This document shows, in pieces, positions 8,501 to 15,142 of a stretch of DNA of 15,142 nt. The notes beneath the pieces are model-generated. The model saw only the letters and a program-made list of their open reading frames with translations, made no database searches and had not been told where the DNA came from. Within the stretch, counting starts at the first letter, position 1; the number at the start of each line of letters is the position of its first letter. Source of the stretch: RYN-433 sp036558265 (GTDB taxonomy: Bacteria; Planctomycetota; Phycisphaerae; Tepidisphaerales; Tepidisphaeraceae); contig DATBFY010000524.1 in the NCBI GenBank assembly GCA_036558265.1, positions 1-15,142 of the forward strand. Direction: 5' to 3'. The position numbers and the translations under genes were made by a program.

Positions 8501-8806
8501 GATGTTGCGGCTGAGCTTGAACGTCGCGATGACCAGCGACTGCCCCTGCGACGAGATCGACCGCAGTTCCTCGATGCCCTCGACGGTGTTGACCGCCTCC
8601 TCGATCCGCTGCGAGACGTCGCTCTCCATCGTCTCGGGCGCGGCGCCCGCGAGCGTCGTGCGGACGAAGAGCGTCGGCAGGTCAACGCTGGGCACGCGGT
8701 CCACGCCCAGGCGCATATATCCGGCCGCGCCGACCACGACCAGCGACAGGATCAGCATCGTCGCGAAGACCGGTCGTCGAATACAAATGTCCGCCAGTTT
8801 CTGCAT
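5540..8806 (-). CDS. RND efflux pump, HAE-1 family (AcrB/MdtB/MexB-like), first pump
   Basis: The complete 1088-residue protein is the usual size for hydrophobe/amphiphile RND exporters. It opens with CIRRPVFATMLILSLVVVG (first membrane segment, 8-26) and a large periplasmic loop. The TM4 proton-relay motif LVLMVGVVIDDAIVVLENIF (402-421) carries Asp411 and Asp412. After a second periplasmic loop (about 560-890), the TM10 region FGVVKKNAILQIDH (954-967) supplies the relay Lys. Both halves of the fold are intact, so the pump looks functional. It would export drugs, detergents or other amphiphiles by proton exchange, working with an adaptor and an outer-membrane channel. It starts with ATG 8806, 77 bp after the TolC-like gene on the same strand, with no clear Shine-Dalgarno sequence. 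No adaptor gene lies on this strand; the only one is on the divergent arm. Substrate is unknown. Confidence 0.95.
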   Translation of the reverse strand: MQKLADICIRRPVFATMLILSLVVVGAAGYMRLGVDRVPSVDLPTLFVRTTLAGAAPETMESDVSQRIEEAVNTVEGIEELRSISSQGQSLVIATFKLSRNIDVAAQDVRDRINGVLKNLPDDVDPPTIQKRNNDDDPVMSLALYGPRTKRELTEYAERIVKERLERSVGVGEVFVGGGTRRAVNVWVDPDKLVAYNLPITAVHDAIVRQNADIPGGNVTGRVREQQLRTMGKITDASQFNDLVITTLNGQPIRIRDVGYAEDGTKEQRSVARLWREPVDARAEPTPLTAVTLEIRRQTGANSVEVIEGVKAALARIEPELPPDVHMEVIRDQTRYIYEALHEINTHLWAGSALACLVVLAFMRNWRSTLIAAVAIPASVVATFGMMWALHFTLNSVTMLALVLMVGVVIDDAIVVLENIFRFVEEHGMPPMRAAREATAEIGLAVLATTLSLVIIFIPVSFMSSISGRFLYQFGITAAVAVMVSLLVSFTLTPMMSARMLRAKHVAGGHDAAASRRGFYHLIDVTYTWLLRGAMRLRWGVAVGAIVVMWTAIPLYQAVKQEWVPSDIDEAEFTVRVDAPEGTSPESMDQASLAVEREVMAVHGVRLVLASGGNGLGAANTANLYVRIAPHEERVLSVTRLVKAILHGHPSAAFAGNYNQRDVMGEIRRRLKKYHELRPTIRNYSAFSLGGSPSDIDFQIRGPDLEKLDEYANALRDKIRGGEIPGIVDADTTLRLDKPELRVEIDRMRAADLGVDARDIGTAVAIMVGGDDQVTRFHDYQVNDDYDVQLRLVEGTRNDQRAIERLYLPRKNGQIVQLSNIARLTPAFTAGRIDRADRERMVALRAGVAPGYALGDRIEALRAAAAALNMPAAYSTSITGKGKELERTFVEFLWAFALSVVFMYIILAMNYESLVHPLTILLSLPLTVPFALLSLYLTHGTLNLYSALGILVLFGVVKKNAILQIDHMNQLRARGMDRARAIVEANRDRLRPILMTTLALVAGMLPLALGTGPGSEERRAVAIVVIGGQTMALLLTLLVTPVAYSFFDDLGRLARRLRRATHDPEVATPVEPKSPKRGRQDALEPTAV

Positions 8807-8883
8807 GGGGTTGGTACGCGCAACACTCTACGCTCGGGGGATTTGGGCGTTGCCGGGGGACCGCCGACCGGACGTCGAATGTA

Positions 8884-10341
8884 CTATTTCACTTCCATGT
8901 CGGCGGGCATCGCCGCCGGCCGCGTGGTCGGCCTCGTCGCCGCGCGCTGCACGTTGCCCAGCTTCAATCGCCCCGTCGTTCGGAGCAGGTCGAGGTAGAT
9001 CACCTTCCGGTTGAACGTCTCGGTCGTCAGCTCGAGTTGGCTGTTCAGCAGCACGTCCTGCGCGCTGAGCACGTCGAGGAAGATCGCCGTCCCGGCCGCG
9101 TACCCGGCCCGTGCCTGGCGATAAGCCTCCGCCGCCGCCCGGATTTGCGCCCCAAGCTCGGTCAGCTTGTCCGTGCTGGTCAAAAAGTTCTGATACCGCT
9201 CGCGCACCTCGTCCTCAACCTGCCGGCGCAGGAGCGACTGCCGCATCGCGTCCTGACGCAGCACCGACCACGCCGTCCGCACGTCCGCCTCGATCACCCC
9301 CGCCGAAAAGATCGGCAGGTTCACCGCCAGCAGCGAATTCCACTTGCTCGCATCCGTGAAGTCCTCGCGATAGAGGTAGCCCGTGATGTTGAGCGAAATC
9401 GACGGGTAATACTCGCCAACCGCGTTCCGCACGTTCGCCACGGCCGTTTCGACCGCGGCCTGGGCGGCCTTGTAGTCTTCGCGACCCGTCCAAGCCCGCC
9501 AGAGCAGGTCCTGCACGGTGCCGACGTCCGCCGGCACGTCGTAGTCCTCCCGGAGGGGCCCGCTGACCTCCCGCGTCCCGATCAGGAATGCCAGGAGCGT
9601 GCGGGCGTTGGCGACGTCCCCCTGCGCCTGCACAAGGGTCACCCGCGTGCTCGCCGACTGCGCTTCGGCCTGCGCCAGGTCGAGCGGCTTGCCCGTGCCG
9701 GCGTCCAGGCGTCCCTTCGCGTCCCGTACGCGCTCCTGCTGTGCCTTCAGAGACTCCCGCAGCACCTCCACGTTCGCCTCGCTCCGCAGGACGTTGTAAT
9801 ACGTCTGCGCAACTTGCAGCAGCAGCGTCGATTGCGCATCCAGCAGCAACTGCCGTTTCTGCTCGATCGTCCAGTCCGCCGCCTCGAGGCTCGCCAGGTC
9901 CCGGAAGCCGCGGAAAAGGTTCGCAGCGCCGTTCACGGGCGCCTCGAATCGACGCAGGGTTTTTCCGACCTCCTTAAATCCCCCCGATGTGCCCACCGGC
10001 CGCCCCTGCCCGGCGTTCGTGGTCGCCGCCTCGGAGTTGTCCACGATCGTGTAGCTGGGGGCGAGCGTGATCGTCGGCAGGAAGTTGGCGAACGCCCGGG
10101 CTTTGTCGTTCAGTGCTTGAACGTAATCCTCCCCACGGATCGCCAGGCTTTCGTTGTCCTGGTTCGCCAGCAGCAACGCGCGAACCAGCGACAATTCGTC
10201 GCCCGGCATGAGGGGTGGGGTCGCCTGGGCGACGTCCGCGTCCAGGATCCGGCGATACTGCTGGACCTCGTGTTGCTGATCCACGCACCCGGCCACCGAC
10301 AACAACACCCCGATGGCCAGCGCCCACTTGCCAACCCTCAT
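8884..10341 (-). CDS. TolC-like outer-membrane efflux lipoprotein (OEP/NodT family)
   Basis: The 485-residue protein has a lipoprotein signal, MRVGKWALAIGVLLSVAGC, with lipobox VAGC and Cys19. Val at +2 is compatible with outer-membrane sorting under the E. coli rule. The body has the two repeated OEP regions with long helices, including NLFRGFRDLASLEAA, VNLPIFSAGVIEADVRTA and AGYAAGTAIFLDVLSAQ. The C-terminus ends in a Thr/Arg/Pro tail (TRPTTRPAAMPA). Trimers of this family form the exit duct of tripartite pumps. The start is ATG 10341, which overlaps the TGA of the TetR gene as ATGA (10338-10341). AAGGGG lies 6 nt upstream, and the signal peptide begins exactly here. An upstream in-frame start at 10521 would put 60 residues in front of the signal peptide and is rejected. 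The gene order TetR, OEP, RND suggests one operon. Confidence 0.93.
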   Translation of the reverse strand: MRVGKWALAIGVLLSVAGCVDQQHEVQQYRRILDADVAQATPPLMPGDELSLVRALLLANQDNESLAIRGEDYVQALNDKARAFANFLPTITLAPSYTIVDNSEAATTNAGQGRPVGTSGGFKEVGKTLRRFEAPVNGAANLFRGFRDLASLEAADWTIEQKRQLLLDAQSTLLLQVAQTYYNVLRSEANVEVLRESLKAQQERVRDAKGRLDAGTGKPLDLAQAEAQSASTRVTLVQAQGDVANARTLLAFLIGTREVSGPLREDYDVPADVGTVQDLLWRAWTGREDYKAAQAAVETAVANVRNAVGEYYPSISLNITGYLYREDFTDASKWNSLLAVNLPIFSAGVIEADVRTAWSVLRQDAMRQSLLRRQVEDEVRERYQNFLTSTDKLTELGAQIRAAAEAYRQARAGYAAGTAIFLDVLSAQDVLLNSQLELTTETFNRKVIYLDLLRTTGRLKLGNVQRAATRPTTRPAAMPADMEVK

Positions 10342-10976
10342 CGCCCGCCCCTTCCCGACGCCAGCGCCGTGCGCTTCGGTGTCCTGGTCCGCTTCATAGC
10401 CTTCTTCCCGTTTCGATAAACCCCCCGCTCGATCAGCCGGATGAGTTGTGCGGTCACCGTCGCCTCGTCCAGTCCTTTGGGCCCGAAAAGCATCACCGAC
10501 CGCACCAACCCCGGCACGCACAGCGCCGTGATCTGCGGGTGCGGATCATCGAACTCGCCGCTCACGTTTCCGCGCCGGATCGTCCGCTCGATCAGCCCGG
10601 TGAACTCCCGCCGCCGGTCCGCCCACCGCTCGTCCGGGATGATCGGGCCGGCCGTCCGCATCAATTCGTAAAGCGTCGGGTGATCGAACGCGAACTTCAC
10701 CAGCTCCGAGAGGATCCGCCGCAACCCCTCCCCCGCCGGGATCTGCTCGCCTTCCAACTGCCGCTTGAGGCGTTCCAGCACCTGGGTGAACGCGTCGTAG
10801 ATCAACCAGAAATACAGGTCTTCCTTGCTCTTGAAGTAGATGTAAAGGGTGCCCTTGCCGACACCCGCCTCGGCGGCGACGTCGTCGAGCTTGACCTTGT
10901 GGAACGGGCGCGTGGCGAACAGCCGGGCGGCGGTCGCCGCGATCAAGGCTCGCTTCTTCTCGTCAGGTCGCTGCAT
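10338..10976 (-). CDS. TetR/AcrR-family transcriptional regulator
   Basis: The 212-residue protein begins MQRPDEKKRALIAATAARLF, followed by the TetR helix-turn-helix, FHKVKLDDVAAEAGVGKGTLYIYFKSKEDLY (residues 25-55, recognition helix around GKGTLYIYF). The rest is an all-helical ligand-binding domain, ending in a basic tail (KKAMKRTRTPKR). It is likely a repressor of the efflux genes on both sides, relieved when a pump substrate binds. The start is taken as ATG 10976. A TTG at 11030 would add 18 mostly basic residues and cannot be excluded. The stop overlaps the OEP start by 4 bp, so translation of the two is probably coupled. The divergent adaptor gene starts 120 bp away, and the regulator's operator is expected in that gap. 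Confidence 0.92.
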   Translation of the reverse strand: MQRPDEKKRALIAATAARLFATRPFHKVKLDDVAAEAGVGKGTLYIYFKSKEDLYFWLIYDAFTQVLERLKRQLEGEQIPAGEGLRRILSELVKFAFDHPTLYELMRTAGPIIPDERWADRRREFTGLIERTIRRGNVSGEFDDPHPQITALCVPGLVRSVMLFGPKGLDEATVTAQLIRLIERGVYRNGKKAMKRTRTPKRTALASGRGGR

Positions 10977-11022
10977 GTGAACGGGAGCGGATGTCTTGCG
11001 GCGAGGGGCGCGCAAACCTATA

Positions 11023-11050
11023 TTGCTCAAAACCGACTCGTCAGTATTGT
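11023..11050 (+). promoter_or_regulatory. Possible promoter for the adaptor-RND2 operon
   Basis: In the 120-bp gap between the divergent TetR and adaptor genes, TTGCTC (11023-11028) and TATTGT (11045-11050) are spaced by 16 bp, like weak sigma-70 boxes pointing at the adaptor gene. Two ATCGAT palindromes follow (11055-11060, 11073-11078), 18 bp apart, and could belong to a regulator site. This is pattern matching only. Confidence 0.25.
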
Positions 11051-11096
11051 AAGGATCGATCGCCGACCGTCAATCGATGCGTCCCCACGCGTCACG

Positions 11097-12428
11097 ATGA
11101 TGATGAAATCCAGCCGACTCCTGCCGTTCGCCGCCACCGCCGTATTCGCGCTCGCCGCGATCACCACCTCGATCGCCTGCGACCGCAAGTCCCAGGCCGC
11201 CAATACCCAGGGCGGCCGCGCGGCCACCACCGTCCCGGTCATCCTCCAGGCCGTCAAAACCCTGCCCGTCCAGCGCACCGTGGACGTCGTCGGCACGCTC
11301 TATGGCGAGGAGGAAACCGTCGTCTCCGCCAAGGTCCCCGGCCGCATCATCGCCCTCTACAAGGACGTCGGCGACACCGTCGCCCCCGGCGAGCCCCTCG
11401 TCCAGCTCAAACAGAACGACTACCAGCTCGCCGTCAGCAAGGCCCAGCTCGCGATGGAGGAGGCCCTCTCCAAGCTCGGCCTCAAGGAGTTGCCCTCTAA
11501 GGATTACGACGTCACAAAGGTTCCCACCGTCGTCAAGGCCAAGCTCCAGGCCGAGAACGCCGAGGCCCGCTTTAACCGCGGCAAGAAGCTGTTCGAATCC
11601 AAGCCGCCCCTGATGTCCGAGCAGGACTTCGCCGACCTTGAAACCGCCCTGCGCGTCGCCCGTTCCACCTATGACGTCGAGCTCCTGAGCGCCCGGTCGC
11701 TCGTCGCCCAGGCCTGGAGCCTCAAGGGCGACCTCGACATCGCCCAGCAGCGCCTGACCGACGCCACCACCCGCGCCCCCAGCACGCCCGACGCCACCAC
11801 CCAGCCCGTGGACACCGGCCGGCCCCCCACCCAGCCGCACAGCTACATCGTCACTGCCCGCTACGTCAACACCGGCGAGCTGGTCCGCGAGATCACCGCC
11901 TGCTACCGACTGGTGGACGATTCGCCCATCAAGCTCCGCGCCAAGGTTCCCGAGCGCCACGTCGCCGAGATCCAGGTCGGACAGAAGGTCCGCGCGACCG
12001 TCGAGGCCTACCCCGGCGTCGATTTCTGGGGCAGCGTCTCGCGCGTCAACCCGCAGATCGACCCGGACAACCGCACGTTCTCCATCGAGGTGCTGATCCC
12101 CAACGACGACCACCGCCTCAAGCCCGGCGCGTTCGCCCGCGCCAGCGTCCAGACCCGCATCGACCCCAACGTCGTCTTCGCCCCGCAGGAGGCCGTCATC
12201 ACCTTCGCCGGCGTGAACAAGGTCTTCACCGTCAAGGACAACAAGGCCGTCGAGATCACCATCGACCCCGGCGAGGCGAGGGCCGAGAACAACAACTTCG
12301 TCGAGATCGCCACGGGACTCAAAGGTAACGAACAACTCGTCGTCTCCGGCGCCAGCAAGCTCGCCACGGGCGTCCCGGTCACCCTCCGCCAGGCCGCAGC
12401 CACCCAAACGATCACTAAAGGAGACTAA
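11097..12428 (+). CDS. Periplasmic adaptor of RND efflux pump (MFP/HlyD family)
   Basis: The 443-residue protein has a signal sequence (LLPFAATAVFALAAITTSIA) ending at Cys28-Asp29, a loose lipobox. Asp at +2 would keep it on the inner membrane under the E. coli rule. The first half of the lipoyl domain, VVSAKVPGRIIALYKDVGDTVAPGEPL, covers 75-100. A coiled-coil hairpin follows at about 105-220, and the second lipoyl half (YIVTARYVNTGELV) at about 250-263. Beta-barrel and membrane-proximal domains complete it (IKLRAKVPERHVAEIQVGQ, LKPGAFARASV, FAPQEAV). A Pro/Thr-rich insertion (about 228-248) interrupts the usual RAP-x-x-G motif. It links the inner-membrane pump to the outer-membrane channel. 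The start is the first of three consecutive ATG codons at 11097, at the signal peptide; there is no Shine-Dalgarno sequence. It is the only adaptor gene in the window and lies upstream of the second RND gene. Confidence 0.93.
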   Translation: MMMKSSRLLPFAATAVFALAAITTSIACDRKSQAANTQGGRAATTVPVILQAVKTLPVQRTVDVVGTLYGEEETVVSAKVPGRIIALYKDVGDTVAPGEPLVQLKQNDYQLAVSKAQLAMEEALSKLGLKELPSKDYDVTKVPTVVKAKLQAENAEARFNRGKKLFESKPPLMSEQDFADLETALRVARSTYDVELLSARSLVAQAWSLKGDLDIAQQRLTDATTRAPSTPDATTQPVDTGRPPTQPHSYIVTARYVNTGELVREITACYRLVDDSPIKLRAKVPERHVAEIQVGQKVRATVEAYPGVDFWGSVSRVNPQIDPDNRTFSIEVLIPNDDHRLKPGAFARASVQTRIDPNVVFAPQEAVITFAGVNKVFTVKDNKAVEITIDPGEARAENNNFVEIATGLKGNEQLVVSGASKLATGVPVTLRQAAATQTITKGD

Positions 12429-12442
12429 AAGCGCCTCCCCTC

Positions 12443-12477
12443 TTCTCGTTTCTCGATTCTCAATTCTGACTTCTGCC
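12443..12477. repeat. Five in-phase 7-bp repeats (TTCTNNN) before the second RND gene
   Basis: The 54-bp gap between adaptor and RND genes contains TTCTCGT, TTCTCGA, TTCTCAA, TTCTGAC and TTCTGCC back to back, five heptads with an invariant TTCT. The tract is pyrimidine-rich and ends 5 bp before the RND start codon, so it replaces any normal ribosome-binding site. Heptameric intergenic repeats (STRR) are known in some cyanobacteria; whether this belongs to a similar class is unknown. Confidence 0.75.
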
Positions 12478-12482
12478 GTCGC

Positions 12483-15142
12483 ATGACTATTTCCGAACTC
12501 TGCGTCCGCCGCCCCGTCTTCACGACGATGCTCATCGCGCTGCCGGTGGTGCTGGGCGTGATGGCGTACGCGCGGATGGGCGTGGACCTCTTCCCCAACG
12601 TTGACCTGCCCATCGTCACGATCACCACCACCCGCCCGGGCACCAGCGTCGAGGAGATGGAGACCGGCGTCACCAAGCGCATCGAGGACGTCGTCAACAC
12701 GATCTCCGGCATCGACGAGCTGCGCTCCACCACCAAGGAGGGCATCTCGTCGGTCGTCATCACCTTCGTCCTGGAAAAGAACCGCGACGTCGCTCAGCAG
12801 GAGGTCCAGGGCAAGATCAACACGATCCTCTCGCAGCTCCCCAGCGGCACCGAGACGCCGATCATCGATAAGTTCGACATTGACGCCTCCCCCATCATGA
12901 CCATCGCCGTCTCCGGAAAGCGCAGCCTGCGCGAGATCACCGAGATCGCCGACAAGCAGGTCAAGGACGCCCTCTCGTCGCTTTCCGGCGTCGGCTCGGT
13001 CACGCTCGTGGGCGGCCGCAAGCGCGCCGTCCAGGTCACCGTGGACGCCAAAAAGCTCGAGGCCTACCACCTCTCGATCGACCAGGTCCGCCAGGCGCTG
13101 GTCAGCCAGAACCTCGAGCTGCCCGGCGGGCGCATTGACCAGAACGAGCACGAGCCGATCCTCCGCACCATGGGCCGCGTCGAGGAAACGCGACAATTCA
13201 AGGACATCATCGTCGCCAACGCCACCGGCCACCCGATCCGCGTCCGCGACCTGGGAACCGTCAACGATGACGTCGAGGAGCCGCGCTCGCTCGGCCGGCT
13301 CGACGGCGACAACGCCGTCCTCCTGATCGTCCAGAAGCAGTCCGGCACCAACACCGTCGAGGTCATCGACACCGTCAAGCGCAAGCTCAAGGCGCTCGAG
13401 ACCGCCTTCGACGCCGAGGGACGCGCCGACCTCAAGTTCGAGGTCATCCGCGACCAGTCCCGATTCATCAACGCCTCCCTCCATGAGGTCAAGAAGCACC
13501 TGGTCATCGGCGCGCTGCTGGTCATGGCCACGATCCTGCTTTTCCTCCGCGACTGGCGGACCATGCTGATCGCGGGCCTGTCGATCCCGGTGTCGCTGGT
13601 TTCCACGTTCATGGTCATGAGCTGGCTTGGCTTCACGCTCAACAACATCAGCATGCTGGCGCTGGTGCTGTCGGTGGGCATCGTGATCGACGACGCGGTG
13701 GTCGTGCACGAGAACATCTTCCGCTGGATGGAAGAGAAGGGTTACGGCGCATGGGAGGCGGCGCTGGGGGCGACGCGCGAGATCACCCTCGCCGTCGTCG
13801 CCACCACTTTGTCGCTCGTCGTCATCTTCCTCCCCATCGCCTTCATGCAGGGCCGCGTCGGGCGGTTCTTCTACTCCTTCGGCGTAACCTGCGCGGTCGC
13901 GATCCTCTGCTCCATGCTCGTCAGCTTCACGCTCACCCCCATGCTCGCCTCGCGCTTCCTCAAGCTCTCCAAATCCGCCCGCGAGCAGGGCGCCAGCCAC
14001 CATTCCGGCGGCATCTACGGCCACTTCGTCGAGCGGCCCTACCTCTGGACCCTCCGCTGGTCCCTCCGCCATCGCTGGGCCATCGTGCTGGCGAGCGTGC
14101 TGGTCACGATGAGCATCTTCCCCAACCGCACGCTGCACTACCCCGGGCTCTTCGGCATGGTCGGCCTGGACTTTCTGCCCAAGGATGACCAGTCCGAGTT
14201 CGAGATCGCCATCACCACCCCCGCCGGCTGGACGCTCGAACGCGTGGACCAGACTTTCAAGGAGATCGAGCGCGGGTTGCGCGCCTGGCCCGAGGTGACC
14301 GACGTCCTCGCGACCATCGGCGATACCACCGGCAAGGTCACCAAGGCCCAAGGCGACGTCACCCAGGGCACCATTTACATCCGCCTGGTTGACCTGGACG
14401 ACCGCAGGAAGGACCCGACCACCGGCCGCAAGTTCTCCCAGTTCGAGATCATGGGCCGCACGCGCAAGCTGCTGGCCGACTACCCGGACCTGCGCTGCTC
14501 GGTGCAGCTCCCCTCCAACGTCTCCGCCGGCACCGTCAACGCCGACGTCGAGATGACCCTGGTCGGTCCCGACCTCGAGAAGCTCAACGAATACGCCGAC
14601 CAGATCATCGCCACGCTTCGCCGCAATCCCGGCCTGGCGGACGTGGACACGACGCTCGCGCTGCGCAAGCCCGAGGTGCGCGTCAACGTCGATCGCGACC
14701 GCGCCAGCGACCTGGGCGTCTCCATCCAGTCGATCGCCTCGACGCTCCAGATCCTGGTGGGCGGCCAGATCGTTTCCGACTACAAGGACAACCAGCTCGG
14801 CGAGTTGTACGACGTCTGGCTCCGCGCCGTCGGCGTCGATCGCAACGACCGCCACGCGATCGAGAACCTGACCATCCCGACCACCAAGAAGAAGGACGCC
14901 AACACGACCGCGACGGTTGCCGCGGTGACGTCGGACGCGGAAGAACCCAGGCTCATCACCCTCGCCAACGTCGCGACGCTCTCCGAGGCCCGCGGCCCGG
15001 CGCAGATCGACCGCTTCGCCCGCCAGCGCAAGATCACCCTGATCGCCAACCTCGCCGGCGCCGCCACGTCGGACGCGGTCAACGCCTTCACCGACGCCGC
15101 CGCTAAACTCGAGGACGGCAAGGGCCTGCCGCCCGACTACCA
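12483..15142 (+). CDS. RND efflux pump, HAE-1 family, second pump (3' end beyond window)
   Basis: The reading frame is open from ATG 12483 to the window end (886 codons), so the C-terminal 150-200 residues are missing, including TM10 with the relay Lys. It opens MTISELCVRRPVFTTMLIAL, then GVDLFPNVDLPIVTITTTRPG. The TM4 motif LVLSVGIVIDDAVVVHENIF carries Asp403 and Asp404, so proton coupling looks intact. The second periplasmic loop contains VGLDFLPKDDQSEFEI and LRKPEVRVNVDRDRASDLGV. It is clearly a paralogue of the pump at 5540-8806, with the same order of motifs but many differences. A Lys/Thr/Ala-rich insertion (about 802-821, before PRLITLANVATL) has no counterpart in the first pump. It follows the adaptor gene by 54 bp and is probably co-transcribed with it. 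No Shine-Dalgarno sequence is visible. Confidence 0.93.
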   Translation, partial: MTISELCVRRPVFTTMLIALPVVLGVMAYARMGVDLFPNVDLPIVTITTTRPGTSVEEMETGVTKRIEDVVNTISGIDELRSTTKEGISSVVITFVLEKNRDVAQQEVQGKINTILSQLPSGTETPIIDKFDIDASPIMTIAVSGKRSLREITEIADKQVKDALSSLSGVGSVTLVGGRKRAVQVTVDAKKLEAYHLSIDQVRQALVSQNLELPGGRIDQNEHEPILRTMGRVEETRQFKDIIVANATGHPIRVRDLGTVNDDVEEPRSLGRLDGDNAVLLIVQKQSGTNTVEVIDTVKRKLKALETAFDAEGRADLKFEVIRDQSRFINASLHEVKKHLVIGALLVMATILLFLRDWRTMLIAGLSIPVSLVSTFMVMSWLGFTLNNISMLALVLSVGIVIDDAVVVHENIFRWMEEKGYGAWEAALGATREITLAVVATTLSLVVIFLPIAFMQGRVGRFFYSFGVTCAVAILCSMLVSFTLTPMLASRFLKLSKSAREQGASHHSGGIYGHFVERPYLWTLRWSLRHRWAIVLASVLVTMSIFPNRTLHYPGLFGMVGLDFLPKDDQSEFEIAITTPAGWTLERVDQTFKEIERGLRAWPEVTDVLATIGDTTGKVTKAQGDVTQGTIYIRLVDLDDRRKDPTTGRKFSQFEIMGRTRKLLADYPDLRCSVQLPSNVSAGTVNADVEMTLVGPDLEKLNEYADQIIATLRRNPGLADVDTTLALRKPEVRVNVDRDRASDLGVSIQSIASTLQILVGGQIVSDYKDNQLGELYDVWLRAVGVDRNDRHAIENLTIPTTKKKDANTTATVAAVTSDAEEPRLITLANVATLSEARGPAQIDRFARQRKITLIANLAGAATSDAVNAFTDAAAKLEDGKGLPPDY

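Noticed and set aside
5513..8998. A 1161-codon open frame on the plus strand opposite the first RND gene
   Set aside because: The product is a low-complexity Arg/His/Asp/Val-rich sequence without motifs, and the minus strand carries a complete RND protein. It is an antisense shadow.
10342..10521. Upstream start for the OEP gene at 10521
   Set aside because: It would place 60 residues before a clear lipoprotein signal peptide and overlap the TetR gene by 184 bp; ATG 10341 with the ATGA overlap is better.
10215..11096. Upstream extension of the adaptor frame into the TetR region
   Set aside because: The extension is antisense to the TetR and OEP genes and lies before the signal peptide that begins at ATG 11097.
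11070..14855. A 1261-codon open frame on the minus strand opposite the adaptor and second RND genes
   Set aside because: Its translation is rich in Asp, Gly, Val and Leu with no recognisable domain, typical of the antisense of GC-rich genes. The plus strand encodes clear MFP and RND motifs over the same span.
1..15142. CRISPR arrays, tRNA/rRNA genes, insertion sequences, phage or defence genes
   Set aside because: I looked on both strands. There are no regular long repeats with spacers, no tRNA-like cloverleaf that I could recognise, and no transposase, integrase or nuclease motifs.

Overview
This is a high-GC window that is almost entirely coding. It comes from a Gram-negative (diderm) bacterium, since it encodes a TolC-type outer-membrane protein and RND pumps. 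The best guess is a member of the Planctomycetota, possibly Phycisphaerae-like. The hints are a TPR-sulfotransferase fusion, Thr/Arg/Pro-rich tails and linkers, and mostly absent Shine-Dalgarno sequences. None of these is decisive, and no taxonomic marker gene is present.

Region 1 (about 65-5415, minus strand) is a CUT2-type (ribose/xylose-like) sugar ABC import operon. It is transcribed in the order substrate-binding lipoprotein, double-domain ATPase, permease, then a TPR-sulfotransferase protein that starts 21 bp after the permease. The first gene has a GTG start with a clear GAGGAG ribosome-binding site. Upstream lie a perfect 12-bp palindrome with a central CG, a second dyad, and a set of 21-bp-spaced direct repeats. 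A nested inverted repeat of 83 bp sits between the binding-protein and ATPase genes, where it could set the expression ratio between them.

Region 2 (5540-15142) is a divergent multidrug-type efflux cluster. On the minus strand, a TetR-family regulator overlaps a TolC-like outer-membrane lipoprotein gene by 4 bp (ATGA), followed by an RND pump gene. On the plus strand, starting 120 bp from the TetR start, are a periplasmic adaptor (MFP/HlyD-like) and a second RND pump that runs off the window end. The region therefore holds one regulator, one adaptor and one outer-membrane channel for two different RND pumps. The two pumps may share the adaptor and channel, or form a mixed MdtBC-like pump; the sequence cannot decide between these.

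Intergenic gaps are all under 200 bp, and bases 1-64 show nothing I recognise. I saw no RNA gene, transposase, CRISPR array or phage gene. Most of the content is familiar. The less ordinary signals are the structured 83-bp element, a five-copy TTCT-headed 7-bp periodic tract before the second RND gene, the promoter repeats, a Pro/Thr-rich insertion in the adaptor, and the two-pump, one-adaptor layout.
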